DNA of 64,000 nt from Klebsiella aerogenes (GCA_029027985.1 CP119076.1:4710422-4774421), one strand, 5' to 3'. Shown: positions 10,150-20,104, counted from the first letter of the stretch. Numbers and translations: made by a program. Notes: a model not told the origin generated them from the sequence alone.

Positions 10150-12801
10150 ATGAACGAACAATATTCCGCTTTGCGTAGTAATGTCAGTATGCTCGGTAAG
10201 GTGCTGGGCGACACCATCAAGGATGCGCTAGGAGAAAACATTCTTGATCGTGTCGAAACTATCCGTAAGTTGTCCAAATCTTCTCGCGCAGGCAATGAAG
10301 CCAACCGCCAGGAACTGCTCACCACGCTGCAAAACTTGTCCAACGACGAGCTGCTGCCGGTGGCGCGCGCCTTTAGCCAGTTTCTGAACCTGGCGAATAC
10401 CGCAGAGCAATACCACAGCATTTCGCCAAAAGGCGAAGCGGCCAGTAATCCTGAAGTGATTGCCCGCACCCTGAGAAAGCTCAAAGACCAACCCAATCTC
10501 AACGAAACAATTATTAAACAAGCAGTTGAATCCCTGTCTCTGGAACTAGTGCTGACCGCGCACCCGACCGAAATCACGCGTCGTACGCTGATCCACAAGA
10601 TGGGTGAAATCAACAACTGCCTGAAGCAGCTCGATAACAACGATATTGCTGACTATGAACGCCATCAGTTCATGCGCCGCCTGCGCCAGCTGATCGCGCA
10701 GTCCTGGCATACCGATGAAATTCGTAAGCATCGCCCTTCTCCGGTCGATGAAGCAAAATGGGGCTTCGCCGTCGTAGAAAATAGCCTGTGGGAAGGCGTG
10801 CCTGGCTATCTGCGCGAGCTGAACGAACAGCTGGAAGCCAATCTCGGCTATCAGCTGCCGGTTGATTTCGTGCCGGTACGCTTCACCTCATGGATGGGCG
10901 GCGACCGTGACGGCAACCCGAACGTCACCGCCGATATCACTCGCCACGTATTGCTGCTCAGCCGCTGGAAAGCGACCGACCTGTTCCTCAAAGACGTACA
11001 CGTCCTGATCTCTGAGCTGTCGATGGTCGAATGCACCGACGAGCTGCGCGATCTGGCTGGCGCGGAAGGCGCACAAGAGCCGTATCGCTACCTGATGAAA
11101 AAACTGCGTACCCAGTTGATGGAAACCCAGGCTTGGCTGGAAGCGCGCCTGAAAGGCCAGAAACTGCCGAAACCGGCGGGGCTGATTACGCAAAATGAAC
11201 AGCTGTGGGAACCGCTTTACGCCTGTTATCAATCGCTGCAGGCCTGCGGAATGGGCATCATCGCCAACGGCGAGCTGCTCGATACCCTACGCCGGGTGAA
11301 GTCTTTCGGCGTACCGCTGGTACGTATCGATATTCGTCAGGAAAGCACCCGCCACACTGAAGCGCTGGGTGAAATGACCCGCTACCTCGGGATCGGTGAT
11401 TACGAAAGCTGGTCGGAAGCCGACAAGCAGGCCTTCCTGATCCGCGAACTGAATTCCAAACGCCCGCTGCTGCCGCGTCAATGGGAGCCAAGCGAAGAGA
11501 CCCGCGAAGTCCTCGACACCTGCAAAGTGATCGCCGAAGCGCCGCGCGGATCGATCGCCGCCTACGTGATCTCGATGGCGAAAACACCGTCCGACGTGCT
11601 CGCCGTTCATCTACTGCTGAAAGAAGCCGGCATCGGCTTTGCGCTGCCGGTCGCGCCACTGTTTGAAACGCTGGACGACCTCAACAACGCCAATGACGTC
11701 ATGAGCCAACTGCTGAATATCGACTGGTATCGCGGCTTTATTCAGGGCAAACAGATGGTCATGATCGGCTACTCCGACTCGGCCAAAGATGCTGGCGTGA
11801 TGGCCGCCTCCTGGGCGCAGTATCAAGCCCAGGACGCGCTGATTAAAACCTGCGAAAAAGCAGGCATCGAACTGACACTGTTCCACGGCCGCGGCGGTTC
11901 AATTGGCCGCGGCGGCGCTCCTGCGCACGCGGCGCTGCTCTCGCAACCGCCGGGGAGCCTGAAAGGCGGCCTGCGCGTCACCGAACAGGGCGAGATGATC
12001 CGCTTCAAGTACGGCCTGCCGGAAGTGACCATCAGCAGCCTGTCGCTATACACCAGCGCGATTCTGGAAGCCAACCTGCTACCGCCGCCGGAACCAAAAC
12101 CACAGTGGCGCGAGATCATGGCCGAGTTGTCCGATGTCTCCTGCAAGATGTACCGCGGCTATGTGCGTGAAAACAAAGACTTCGTCCCCTATTTCCGCTC
12201 CGCTACCCCGGAACAGGAACTGGGCAAACTGCCGCTTGGCTCACGCCCGGCGAAACGTCGCCCGACCGGCGGCGTCGAGTCCCTGCGCGCTATCCCGTGG
12301 ATCTTCGCCTGGACCCAGAACCGCCTGATGCTGCCCGCCTGGCTGGGCGCTGGCGCCGCACTACAGAAAGTGGTCGAGGGTGGTAAGCAGAGCGAGCTGG
12401 AAAGCATGTGCCGCGACTGGCCGTTCTTCTCTACCCGTCTGGGCATGCTGGAGATGGTCTACTCGAAAGCTGACCTGTGGCTGGCGGAGTATTACGATCA
12501 GCGACTGGTGAAACCAGAACTGTGGAAGCTCGGCGAAGAGCTGCGTAAGTTGCTGACCGCCGATATCACCGTGGTGCTGGCCATCGCTAACGATTCCCAT
12601 CTGATGGCCGACCTGCCGTGGATTGCCGAGTCTATCCAGTTGCGTAACATCTACACCGACCCGCTGAACGTCCTGCAGGCCGAGCTGCTGCACCGCTCGC
12701 GTCAGGCCGAAGTGGAAGGCAAGGAACCCGATCCGCGCGTTGAACAAGCGCTGATGGTAACCATCGCCGGCGTCGCGGCAGGTATGCGTAATACCGGCTA
12801 A
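10150..12801 (+). CDS. ppc: Phosphoenolpyruvate carboxylase Ppc
   Basis: Ppc makes oxaloacetate from PEP and bicarbonate to refill the TCA cycle. The 883 residues match E. coli exactly. The catalytic histidine motif [12 protein letters not shown] is near residue 138. The [11 protein letters not shown] motif is near residue 255. The [13 protein letters not shown] and glycine-rich [14 protein letters not shown] motifs are near residues 540 and 580. The allosteric C-terminus [14 protein letters not shown] is intact. The start has a GGGGT ribosome-binding site. It is followed by REP-type repeats instead of a clear terminator. Confidence 0.98.
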   Translation: MNEQYSALRSNVSMLGKVLGDTIKDALGENILDRVETIRKLSKSSRAGNEANRQELLTTLQNLSNDELLPVARAFSQFLNLANTAEQYHSISPKGEAASNPEVIARTLRKLKDQPNLNETIIKQAVESLSLELVLTAHPTEITRRTLIHKMGEINNCLKQLDNNDIADYERHQFMRRLRQLIAQSWHTDEIRKHRPSPVDEAKWGFAVVENSLWEGVPGYLRELNEQLEANLGYQLPVDFVPVRFTSWMGGDRDGNPNVTADITRHVLLLSRWKATDLFLKDVHVLISELSMVECTDELRDLAGAEGAQEPYRYLMKKLRTQLMETQAWLEARLKGQKLPKPAGLITQNEQLWEPLYACYQSLQACGMGIIANGELLDTLRRVKSFGVPLVRIDIRQESTRHTEALGEMTRYLGIGDYESWSEADKQAFLIRELNSKRPLLPRQWEPSEETREVLDTCKVIAEAPRGSIAAYVISMAKTPSDVLAVHLLLKEAGIGFALPVAPLFETLDDLNNANDVMSQLLNIDWYRGFIQGKQMVMIGYSDSAKDAGVMAASWAQYQAQDALIKTCEKAGIELTLFHGRGGSIGRGGAPAHAALLSQPPGSLKGGLRVTEQGEMIRFKYGLPEVTISSLSLYTSAILEANLLPPPEPKPQWREIMAELSDVSCKMYRGYVRENKDFVPYFRSATPEQELGKLPLGSRPAKRRPTGGVESLRAIPWIFAWTQNRLMLPAWLGAGAALQKVVEGGKQSELESMCRDWPFFSTRLGMLEMVYSKADLWLAEYYDQRLVKPELWKLGEELRKLLTADITVVLAIANDSHLMADLPWIAESIQLRNIYTDPLNVLQAELLHRSRQAEVEGKEPDPRVEQALMVTIAGVAAGMRNTG

Positions 12802-12815
12802 TTTGCTTTGAGAAA

Positions 12816-12923
12816 CCGGTAGCCCGGCGCTATCCCCGGAGGCGGCGCGTTGCGTCTGTCCGGGCTACCAGTCCGTAAACGGCAGATTTTGTAGGCCGGG
12901 TCAGGCGCTAGCCGCCACCCGGC
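12816..12923. repeat. Two REP/BIME units between ppc and zinT
   Basis: A first palindromic unit runs from GGTAGCCCGGCG (12818) to GTCCGGGCTACC (12858-12869). A second runs from TGTAGGCCGGGTCAGG (12890) to GCCACCCGGCA (12913-12923). The TAGGCCGGGT...ACCCGGC arms are the typical enterobacterial REP core. They sit between convergent genes. Confidence 0.8.
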
Positions 12924-12952
12924 AAAAATTCGCGCACCATAGCTAAAACAGA

Positions 12953-13603
12953 TTAGTGGTGCAGCATCTCATCCACGATCTGCTCTTTATGCAGCGCATA
13001 CGGGTAATAGGTCGGCCAGTTATCCATCTCCTTTAGCAGTGCCTCCTGTGATTCATTACCCATAAAAATATGGAAATGCTGCGATTTGCGCGGGCCAATA
13101 ATATGGTCGCTGAACTGGACGAATTTCGGCGCGTTGGCATCGCCCTGCTGGCACTCAAACAGGTAGCGGACGCCCTTCTTGCCGGAGGCGTAATGCAGGA
13201 TTTTGTAGCCTGAATAGGTATATTGGCAGCGATTAACGGTTTCGCCGACGTGGAACTCCATCACGTTATCTTCAATACCAATCTGTTCCACATCAGTGGC
13301 GTAGCCCTTCTTATAATAAGCGCGGTACGCTTCCACACTTTTAGCGCCTGGCTTTTTCGCTTTCTGCTCCAGCACCGGATCGAGATCGCCGTTCAGTAGA
13401 TAAGGGTTCACCGACTGCCAGATGCCATCCCAATCGCTTAACGCGCGGTCCTTCACATCATTGTCGGCAAAAATACCTTCGCTGGCTTTACGCTCTATTT
13501 CAGTCAACGCCGGGCCATGGCTATGGTTGCCGTGGGCGAAAGTCTGGGCGCTGGCTAGCGCCATGCCGAAGCCAAACGCTAACATGGGGATCTTTCGGGT
13601 CAT
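12953..13603 (-). CDS. zinT: ZinT, periplasmic zinc-binding protein
   Basis: ZinT is a secreted lipocalin-like metal chaperone made during zinc or cadmium stress that works with ZnuABC. From the ATG at 13603 the product has 216 residues, the E. coli length, with a Sec signal peptide (MLAFGFGMALASAQTFA). Directly after it is the metal-binding N-terminus HGNHSHG. The conserved C-terminal FSDHIIGPRKSQHFHIFMGN supplies the ligand histidines. In E. coli zinT lies elsewhere on the chromosome. Here it is between ppc and yijO, with a Zur-like palindrome upstream. Confidence 0.95.
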   Translation of the reverse strand: MTRKIPMLAFGFGMALASAQTFAHGNHSHGPALTEIERKASEGIFADNDVKDRALSDWDGIWQSVNPYLLNGDLDPVLEQKAKKPGAKSVEAYRAYYKKGYATDVEQIGIEDNVMEFHVGETVNRCQYTYSGYKILHYASGKKGVRYLFECQQGDANAPKFVQFSDHIIGPRKSQHFHIFMGNESQEALLKEMDNWPTYYPYALHKEQIVDEMLHH

Positions 13604-13636
13604 CACTCTCTCCTGAGTTCGATATCAATTGCGACA

Positions 13637-13657
13637 ATTTGTTACGATATAACATAA
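13637..13657. promoter_or_regulatory. Candidate Zur operator of zinT
   Basis: A palindrome TGTTACGATATAACA (13640-13654, arms TGTTA/TAACA) in AT-rich flanks resembles the Zur consensus, whose core is TGTTATANTATAACA. It lies 34-54 bases upstream of the zinT start, where a promoter is expected. Confidence 0.7.
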
Positions 13658-13750
13658 CAATAAAACAAGGCAATAGCGGTAAGCAAGCGCTTTTGTTCCT
13701 GGAAAAATGTCCGGTATGATGAAACCCATGGCGCATTTCGCGGGGTGGCA

Positions 13751-14608
13751 ATGGATAATAACATCAGCCAATTTATTGATTTATTGCTAAAAAAACAGAA
13801 TGGCATCGGTCAGGTTCATTTTGCCGACAAGCCGCGTTTGTCTGCTGAACAGACAGTGCAGGCTGATTCCCCGCGCCTGGCGATCCTCATCGACGGGCAA
13901 CTTCGCGATCGTGCGCTCGGCGATAACGCCGCTCCGCTTTGCGCGCGCGACGTGTTGTATATCCCAGCCGATAGCTGGAACTGGCCGCAGTGGCAAACGC
14001 CCGGCCTGCTGTTAGGCATCCTGTTCGGCAAACAGCAACTGGAGTTCGCGCTGCAGCGCTGGGATGGCGAAACCGCCACGGTGGTCGAAAAGCTGCAGGT
14101 GCCGCGTCGCGGGCCGCGGGTTGGTTCATTTCTGCTGCAGGCGCTCAACGAAATACGGATGCAGCCGCAGGAGCAACACACCGCCCGCAGCATTGTCATT
14201 AGCCTGCTCAGCCACTGCGCCGATCTGCTCGGCAGCCAGGCGCAAACCTCATCGCGCAGCCAGGCGCTGTTTGACGCGATCCGTCAGCACATCGACACCC
14301 ATTTTGCTGAACCCTTAAGCCGGGAATCTGTCGCCCAGGCGTTTTATCTCTCCCCTAACTATCTCTCGCACCTGTTCCAGAAATGCGGGCCCATGGGCTT
14401 TAACGAATACCTCAATCATGTCCGTCTCGAACAGGCCCGCATGTTGCTGAAGGGCCATGATATGAAAGTCAAAGACATCGCCCACGCCTGCGGCTTCGCC
14501 GACAGCAATTACTTCTGCCGCCTGTTTCGCAAGAATACCGAGCGTTCCCCCTCCGAATACCGCCGCCAGTACCACAGCCAGTTGACAGAAAAATCCCCTG
14601 CGCCATAA
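13751..14608 (+). CDS. yijO: YijO, AraC-family transcriptional regulator
   Basis: A 285-residue protein with an N-terminal cupin-like sensing domain and a C-terminal AraC double helix-turn-helix (about residues 175-275). Both helices are visible: ESVAQAFYLSPNYLSHLFQK and VKDIAHACGFADSNYFCRLF. It corresponds to E. coli yijO (283 residues), which likewise lies between ppc and a glycyl-radical/fsaB/gldA locus. Conserved linkage hints that it may regulate that locus, but this is inference. The ATG at 13751 is preferred over the GTG at 13745. Confidence 0.85.
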   Translation: MDNNISQFIDLLLKKQNGIGQVHFADKPRLSAEQTVQADSPRLAILIDGQLRDRALGDNAAPLCARDVLYIPADSWNWPQWQTPGLLLGILFGKQQLEFALQRWDGETATVVEKLQVPRRGPRVGSFLLQALNEIRMQPQEQHTARSIVISLLSHCADLLGSQAQTSSRSQALFDAIRQHIDTHFAEPLSRESVAQAFYLSPNYLSHLFQKCGPMGFNEYLNHVRLEQARMLLKGHDMKVKDIAHACGFADSNYFCRLFRKNTERSPSEYRRQYHSQLTEKSPAP

Positions 14609-14678
14609 AACTAGATTTTTGTAAGTACCTGTTTTCTGCTTTCATGCTGTTTCAGCCTGGATGTTCCAGCACACGGAC

Positions 14679-14700
14679 AAACGTGATCTAAATCATCCTT
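14679..14700. promoter_or_regulatory. Candidate CRP/FNR-type site upstream of fsaB
   Basis: The 22-mer matches the CRP consensus at about 17 of 22 positions, with GTGA and ATCA arms. It also contains TGAT-CTAA-ATCA, the core of an FNR site (TTGAT-N4-ATCAA). The symmetry centre is about 124 bases before the fsaB start. Which of the two proteins binds cannot be decided by eye. Confidence 0.5.
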
Positions 14701-14813
14701 AACCGTAATGCGTACATTTATCCAGTTTTTGGCAAATTTGTCATCTGGCGAGCGGGCAAACGAAAGCCGTATCCTTCCCTCAACATCACTGAATGACACA
14801 TCGAGGAATGGTT

Positions 14814-15476
14814 ATGGAACTCTATCTGGATACCGCGAATGTCGCTGAAGTTGAACGTCTGGCCCGTATTTATCCGCTGGCTGGCGTCACCACCAACCCG
14901 AGCATTATCGCTGCTGGCAAAACCCCGGTTTGGGAGGTGCTACCGCGCCTGCAAAACGCCGTCGGCCCGGAAGGGATTCTGTTCGCTCAGACCATGAGCC
15001 GCGATGCGCAAGGCATGGTGGAAGAAGCCAAACGCCTGAGCAACGCCGTGCCGGGTATTGTGGTTAAAATTCCGGTAACCGCCGAAGGCCTCGCCGCCAT
15101 CAAATTGCTGAAAAAAGAAGGTATCCCGACGCTCGGCACCGCCGTCTACAGCGCCTCACAGGGCCTGCTGGCGGCGCTGGCCGGGGCGAAATACGTCGCG
15201 CCATACGTCAACCGCGTCGATGCTCAGGGCGGCGACGGCATCCGCATGGTGCAAGAGCTGCAATCCCTGCTGGAAATGCACGCGCCGGACAGCAAAGTGC
15301 TGGCCGCCAGCTTCAAAACCCCGCGCCAGGCGCTGGATTGCCTGTTGGCCGGCTGCGAAGCTATCACCCTTCCATTAGACGTAGCGCAACAAATGCTTGG
15401 TACGCCCGCGGTAGAGTCAGCCATAGAGAAGTTCGAGCAGGACTGGAATAACGCATTTGGCACGTTGAACCTGTAA
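14814..15476 (+). CDS. fsaB: Fructose-6-phosphate aldolase FsaB (TalC)
   Basis: A class I aldolase of the transaldolase-like family. It cleaves fructose 6-phosphate and, as reported for E. coli FsaA/FsaB, 1-deoxyfructose 6-phosphate to glyceraldehyde 3-phosphate and hydroxyacetone. From the ATG 14814 (6 bases after GAGGA) it has 220 residues, the E. coli FsaB length. The Schiff-base lysine is Lys85 in [17 protein letters not shown] and [12 protein letters not shown] are also conserved. It sits 54 bases before gldA, in one probable transcript. Confidence 0.95.
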   Translation: MELYLDTANVAEVERLARIYPLAGVTTNPSIIAAGKTPVWEVLPRLQNAVGPEGILFAQTMSRDAQGMVEEAKRLSNAVPGIVVKIPVTAEGLAAIKLLKKEGIPTLGTAVYSASQGLLAALAGAKYVAPYVNRVDAQGGDGIRMVQELQSLLEMHAPDSKVLAASFKTPRQALDCLLAGCEAITLPLDVAQQMLGTPAVESAIEKFEQDWNNAFGTLNL

Positions 15477-15530
15477 TCCGATCGTCAGCCGTCGACCGGC
15501 GGCTTCCACGGTCATCGAGGAGGAATCGAA

Positions 15531-16634
15531 ATGGATCGCATTATTCAATCACCCGGTAAATACATCCAGGGCGCTGGCGCCATCAAGCGCCTTGGCGAAT
15601 ATCTCAAACCACTGGCCGAACGTTGGCTGATTATCGGCGACACCTTCGTGCTCGGCTTTGCCGAAGCACAGCTGCGTACGAGTCTGAACACCGCAGGCCT
15701 GGTGGCCGAGATCGCGCCGTTTGGCGGCGAATGTTCGCAAAATGAAATCAACCGCCTGCGCGATATCGCCGCCAGCGCTCAATGCCATGCGGTGCTCGGC
15801 ATTGGCGGCGGCAAGACGCTGGATACCGCGAAAGCGCTGGCTCACTATATGCAGCTACCAGTGGTCGTTGCGCCGACCATTGCTTCCACCGATGCGCCAT
15901 GCAGCGCGTTATCCGTTATCTATACCGACGATGGCGAATTCGAAAGCTATCTGATGCTGCCGCACAATCCCAATATGGTGATTGTCGATACGCAGATCGT
16001 CGCGGGCGCGCCGGCTCGCCTGCTGGCCGCCGGGATTGGCGATGCGCTGGCGACCTGGTTTGAAGCCCGCGCCTGCTCACGCAGTGGCGCCATCACCATG
16101 GCGGGCGGCAAGTGCACCCAGGCGGCGCTGGCGCTGGCGGAGCTTTGCTATAACACGCTGATTGAAGAAGGCGAAAAAGCCATGCTCGCCGCCGAGCAAC
16201 ATGTCGTCACCCCTGCGCTGGAACGAGTTATCGAAGCCAACACCTACCTGAGTGGCGTCGGCTTTGAAAGCGGCGGGCTGGCGGCGGCGCATGCCATCCA
16301 TAACGGCCTGACCGCCATTCCGGATGCCCATCACTTCTACCACGGCGAGAAAGTCGCTTTTGGTACGCTGACGCAGCTGGTGCTGGAAAACGCGCCGGTC
16401 GAAGAGATAGAGACCGCGGCGGCGCTATGCCACAGCGTTGGTCTGCCCATCACCCTGGCGCAACTCGATATTAAAGGCGATATCCCGGCCAAAATGCGTA
16501 TGGTGGCGGAAGCCGCCTGCGTCAAAGGCGAAACCATCCACAATATGCCCGGCGGCGCGACCGCCGATCAGGTGTACGCCGCGCTGCTGGTTGCCGATCA
16601 GTACGGCCAGCGTTTCCTGCAAGAGTGGGAATAA
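15531..16634 (+). CDS. gldA: Glycerol / hydroxyacetone dehydrogenase GldA
   Basis: A zinc-dependent, NAD-linked family III alcohol dehydrogenase that interconverts glycerol and dihydroxyacetone and reduces hydroxyacetone to 1,2-propanediol. The 367 residues equal E. coli GldA. NAD binding is in [13 protein letters not shown] near residue 90. Zinc ligands lie in GIGDALATW (Asp near 171), AAAHAIHNG (His near 254) and HHFYHGEKV (His near 271). A strong GAGGAGG ribosome-binding site precedes the start. It follows fsaB and closes the unit before a strong hairpin. Confidence 0.96.
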   Translation: MDRIIQSPGKYIQGAGAIKRLGEYLKPLAERWLIIGDTFVLGFAEAQLRTSLNTAGLVAEIAPFGGECSQNEINRLRDIAASAQCHAVLGIGGGKTLDTAKALAHYMQLPVVVAPTIASTDAPCSALSVIYTDDGEFESYLMLPHNPNMVIVDTQIVAGAPARLLAAGIGDALATWFEARACSRSGAITMAGGKCTQAALALAELCYNTLIEEGEKAMLAAEQHVVTPALERVIEANTYLSGVGFESGGLAAAHAIHNGLTAIPDAHHFYHGEKVAFGTLTQLVLENAPVEEIETAAALCHSVGLPITLAQLDIKGDIPAKMRMVAEAACVKGETIHNMPGGATADQVYAALLVADQYGQRFLQEWE

Positions 16635-16644
16635 CCTGCCCCGC

Positions 16645-16668
16645 CACGCCCGGCATCAGCCGGGCGTG
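16645..16668 (+). terminator. Hairpin terminator after gldA
   Basis: A 10-bp perfect stem, CACGCCCGGC and GCCGGGCGTG, with an ATCA loop is followed by TTCTTTC. It lies 10 bases after the gldA stop and overlaps the first of the TGTTC repeats. Confidence 0.75.
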
Positions 16669-16686
16669 TTCTTTCATGTTCCTTTC
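16667..16686. promoter_or_regulatory. Tandem TGTTCTTTC-type repeats before the DeoR gene
   Basis: Two direct 10-mers, TGTTCTTTCA and TGTTCCTTTC, abut with a 10-base period just upstream of the DeoR-family gene. The same motif recurs in the promoter of the glycyl radical enzyme. Autoregulation by the DeoR protein is inferred. Confidence 0.55.
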
Positions 16687-16751
16687 ACTGTCGATTGCCT
16701 GCGTATGACATGTGTTTTATAGTGCGATTTTCCTTTGGGCGAATCGTAGTT

Positions 16752-17522
16752 ATGCAATCATCAGATAGAAGAATGAGCATTTACGCCATTCTGCAGCAGG
16801 ACAAAAAAGTCGTTGTGAACGAGCTGGCCGAAAAATTCGGCGTCACCAAAATGACTATCCGTCGGGATCTGTCATTCTTTGAAAAACAGGGCATCGTCAA
16901 AACCACCTACGGCGGCGCCTACCTGACCAGCGGCGCCAGCGTCGAGCCAAGCTTCCAGCTTAAATCCGTGCAGATGGTTGATGACAAGCATCTGATTGGC
17001 CGCAAAGCGGCAGAGCTGGTCGAAGACGGCGACACCATCATTATCGATTGCGGCACAACGTTGCTGACGCTCGCGCAATCTATTTTCGATAAGAAGATCA
17101 TGGTGATAACCAACTCGGTTCCGGTGGTGAATCTGCTGAAGGGGCGAAAGAACATCAAGCTCATCGTCGCGCCAGGCGAATATGAAGATGATACTCAGGG
17201 CATGATCTCTTTCAGCACCGCCGAATTTTTCAGCACCATTCATGCCGACAAAGTCTTTATCAGCACTCAGGGCATTAATGGCCATGGCGAGCTCACGGTA
17301 CCTAAAATGACCGATGCCCACGTCAAACGGGCGCTGCTGCGCGCCGGACGGCAAAAAATCCTCCTCGCTGATAAAAGCAAATTCGAGCAAACCTTCCTCG
17401 CCGGCCACGCCCGTCTGGACGATTTTGACGTCGTGATCAGCCAGAATGGCCTCCCTGACAACATCCTTTCCCTGCTCACCGCGCAAAAAACAGAACTGCT
17501 GCTGGTCGACGGCACAGCGTAA
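16752..17522 (+). CDS. DeoR-family transcriptional regulator of the glycyl-radical/amino-sugar locus
   Basis: The protein is 256 residues from the ATG at 16752, the usual DeoR-family length. It has an N-terminal winged helix (NELAEKFGVTKMTIRRDLSFFEKQGIV) and a C-terminal sugar-phosphate sensing domain (LVEDGDTIIIDCGTTLLTLAQ, then VFISTQGING and LLADKSKFEQTFLA). Family members respond to phosphosugars. It lies between gldA and the glycyl radical enzyme gene and is flanked on both sides by TGTTCTTT repeats, so it most likely controls this cluster. Its ribosome-binding site is weak. The specific ligand is unknown. Confidence 0.88.
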   Translation: MQSSDRRMSIYAILQQDKKVVVNELAEKFGVTKMTIRRDLSFFEKQGIVKTTYGGAYLTSGASVEPSFQLKSVQMVDDKHLIGRKAAELVEDGDTIIIDCGTTLLTLAQSIFDKKIMVITNSVPVVNLLKGRKNIKLIVAPGEYEDDTQGMISFSTAEFFSTIHADKVFISTQGINGHGELTVPKMTDAHVKRALLRAGRQKILLADKSKFEQTFLAGHARLDDFDVVISQNGLPDNILSLLTAQKTELLLVDGTA

Positions 17523-17550
17523 CCCTGCGCCCGGCAACGGGCGTCTGTGC

Positions 17551-17650
17551 TCTTTTGTTCCCTCCAAATGTTCTTTTTAGATTTATTAATGATAAATAGA
17601 ACACAAAAGATCACAAACAAATTGACAAAAGAACACCTCAGGCGTGGAAT
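17551..17650 (+). promoter_or_regulatory. Promoter and candidate DeoR operators of the glycyl radical enzyme operon
   Basis: TTGACA (17622-17627) and TGGAAT (17645-17650) are spaced by 17 bases. Around them lie TGTTCTTTTT (17569-17578), TTTTGTTCCC (17553-17562) and, on the other strand, GTGTTCTAT (at 17596-17604) and GTGTTCTTTT (at 17627-17636). The last sits directly on the -35 edge, so binding there would block RNA polymerase. The assignment of the regulator is inferred. Confidence 0.65.
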
Positions 17651-17680
17651 AGGGATAACCACTCCAGAATTGAGGTCTTT

Positions 17681-20104
17681 ATGAACGGATTACTGAGCTT
17701 CAAACCTACCAACAACGATTGCGACTTCGCGCGTATCGCTAAAAAACAGGATCAGATGTTCCATCGCGTAGCAACGTTATGCCCGGAACGCGCCGAGATC
17801 ATCACCGAGTCGTTTAAACGCTCCGAAGGCCAATCCATCGTGATTCGCCGGGCTTTAGCGTTAGCCGATATTCTGGAGAACATGACCATCTACATCGAAC
17901 CGGACATGCTGATTGTCGGCAATCAGGCGAGCGCCAATTTTGCCGCCCCGGTGTTCCCGGAATTTTCTTTTAACTGGGTTATCGATGAGTTAGACGAATT
18001 TGATAAACGCTCCGGCGACAGCTTCCGCGTTTCCGAATCCACCAAAGCCCGTCTGCGCGTCCTGCAGGATGACTGGCAAGGGAAAACGCACCAGGATGAA
18101 GTGCTCGCCAATTTGCCGCACATTAACCGCCTGGCGGAAAAACAGGGAGTGCTGCACCGCGGTGGTATCAGCATGTCCGGCGATGGCCACATCATCCCGA
18201 ATCACGATTTCGTCCTCGAAGTCGGTTACGGCGGCATGCGCGATATTGCCAAACAGCACCTGGAAAATGACGAGAACCTGACCGATGAACAAAGCGATTT
18301 CTATCGGGCGGTCATTATCACCATGGAAGCGGCGCTGAACTACTGCAAGCGCTTCTCCGCGTTGGCGGAAACCGAGGCGGCACGCGCTTCTGATAGCAAA
18401 CGCCGTGATGAACTGTTAGCCATGAGCGACATGTTCGCCCATCTGATGGAAGGTAAAGCCAGAAGCTTCTATGAAGCCGTAGAAACCGTCTACCTCACCC
18501 ATCTGCTGATGATGATTGAAAGTAACGGCCACTCTTTCTCCTTCGGCCGCTTCGACCAGTACGTCTGGCCGTACTACGAGGCCGATATCAAAGCCGGGAA
18601 AATCAGCAAAGAGAAGGCGCTGGAAATCCTGAGCCACTTCTTCATCATGACCAATAGCCTGAACAAGGTTCGCCCGTGGGGCCATACCCAGTACAGCGGC
18701 GGCTACCCGCTCTATTCCAACCTGATGGTAGGCGGCATGAAGCCTGACGGCAGCGACGGCACCAACGACCTCTCTTATCTGTCGCTGGAAGCGATGGCGC
18801 TGACCGGCCTGCCGGAGCCTAACCTCAGCGTCCGCTTCTCAAAAGATACCCCGCATTCGCTGATGCAGGATTCCGCGAAGCTGATTCGTAAAGGCTTCGG
18901 TATGCCGTCTATCTTCTGCGACGAAGTGGTTATCCCGGCCATGATGACGCTGGGCCTGACGGAAGAAGTGGCGCGTGAATATGCCTCGATGGGCTGTGTA
19001 GAGACCGCAATCCCAGGCCGTTGGGGCCACCGCGCCACCGGCATGACCTACGTGAACTTCGGTAAAATTCTTGAGCTGGTGATGAACAACGGCTGCGATC
19101 CGGCGACCGGCGTACAGCTGGTAAAAATCAACGGCCTCGAAGGTCGCGAGATCAATTACCAGTCTTATGATGAGGTCTGGGCGGCATGGAACCAGCTCCT
19201 GGAGTTCTACTCCGATCTGGCGGTAGATTGCGATCGGGTCTGCGACCGCGCGCTGAAATACCACGACGCCGATGCCTTTGCTTCAGCCACGATTAACTGC
19301 TCGCTGGAACGCGGTAAAACGCTGAAAAACGGCGGCGCGGAGTATGATTTCGTCAGCTCATCCAACATTGGCCCTTCCGTCGTCGGCGACAGCCTCGCGG
19401 CGGTGAAAAAACTGGTCTTCGACGATAAAGTCCTGACGCTAAAACAGCTACGCGACGCTATGGACAGCAACTTTGCAGGTCTGGAAGGTGCTCGCGTGCG
19501 CAAACTGTGCCGCAATGCGCCGAAGTTCGGCAACGATATCGACTATGTCGACCATATCGTCGCCGAGGTCTTTGAGTCCTATCTCAAGCTGTTGCCAAAG
19601 TATAAAACCGATCGCCACGGTAAGGGGCCGAAAGGCTGCGGTTATACCATGTCGACCTCCAACATCACCTCCTACGTCCCAAACGGCTTTGATGTCGGCG
19701 CCACACCGGATGGCCGTCTGGCGACACTGCCGTTGAACGAAGGCGCTTCTCCGTGCCTCGGCGCGGATAAAGAGGGGCCAACGGCGGTGATTAATTCGGT
19801 CGCAAAACTGCCGAACCAGAAAATCGCCGGCGGCCAGTTGCTGAACATGAAGTTCACGCCAAGCGCACTGGAAGGCGACGATAATCTGGAGAAATTTACC
19901 GCCTTTATGGAAGCCAGCCGCGAGAAAAACATCTTCCATAACCAGTTCAACATCATTGATTCCAATATTCTGCGCGCTGCGAAGGCGAATCCGCAGGATT
20001 ATCCGAACCTGATGGTGCGCGTCGCCGGGTACTGCGCGTTGTTCTCAACGCTGATGCCGGAAGCGCAGGATGCGATTATCGCGCGTACCGAGTTGAGCTG
20101 GTAA
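17681..20104 (+). CDS. Glycyl radical enzyme, YbiW/PflD-like C-O lyase
   Basis: An oxygen-sensitive glycyl radical enzyme of 807 residues. The active-site thiyl cysteine is Cys439 with the general-base Glu441 in GCVETAIPG, the C-x-E arrangement of dehydratase/lyase members. The radical glycine is Gly783 in VRVAGYCALF, near the C-terminus. It lacks the Cys-Cys pair of pyruvate formate-lyase, so it is not a formate-lyase. In E. coli, YbiW and PflD are reported to open 1,5-anhydroglucitol or 1,5-anhydromannitol 6-phosphate to 1-deoxyfructose 6-phosphate. From memory, the IESNGHSFSFGRFDQY and GCVETA regions look closer to YbiW than to PflD. Neighbours supply activase, aldolase, dehydrogenase, deacetylase, deaminase and a PTS. 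The substrate is therefore probably a phosphorylated sugar derivative, but which one is open. Confidence 0.88.
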   Translation: MNGLLSFKPTNNDCDFARIAKKQDQMFHRVATLCPERAEIITESFKRSEGQSIVIRRALALADILENMTIYIEPDMLIVGNQASANFAAPVFPEFSFNWVIDELDEFDKRSGDSFRVSESTKARLRVLQDDWQGKTHQDEVLANLPHINRLAEKQGVLHRGGISMSGDGHIIPNHDFVLEVGYGGMRDIAKQHLENDENLTDEQSDFYRAVIITMEAALNYCKRFSALAETEAARASDSKRRDELLAMSDMFAHLMEGKARSFYEAVETVYLTHLLMMIESNGHSFSFGRFDQYVWPYYEADIKAGKISKEKALEILSHFFIMTNSLNKVRPWGHTQYSGGYPLYSNLMVGGMKPDGSDGTNDLSYLSLEAMALTGLPEPNLSVRFSKDTPHSLMQDSAKLIRKGFGMPSIFCDEVVIPAMMTLGLTEEVAREYASMGCVETAIPGRWGHRATGMTYVNFGKILELVMNNGCDPATGVQLVKINGLEGREINYQSYDEVWAAWNQLLEFYSDLAVDCDRVCDRALKYHDADAFASATINCSLERGKTLKNGGAEYDFVSSSNIGPSVVGDSLAAVKKLVFDDKVLTLKQLRDAMDSNFAGLEGARVRKLCRNAPKFGNDIDYVDHIVAEVFESYLKLLPKYKTDRHGKGPKGCGYTMSTSNITSYVPNGFDVGATPDGRLATLPLNEGASPCLGADKEGPTAVINSVAKLPNQKIAGGQLLNMKFTPSALEGDDNLEKFTAFMEASREKNIFHNQFNIIDSNILRAAKANPQDYPNLMVRVAGYCALFSTLMPEAQDAIIARTELSW

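Noticed and set aside
17681-20104. Annotation of the glycyl radical enzyme as pyruvate formate-lyase
   Set aside because: It has a C-x-E active site (Cys439, Glu441) and no adjacent cysteine pair, so it belongs to the dehydratase/lyase branch.
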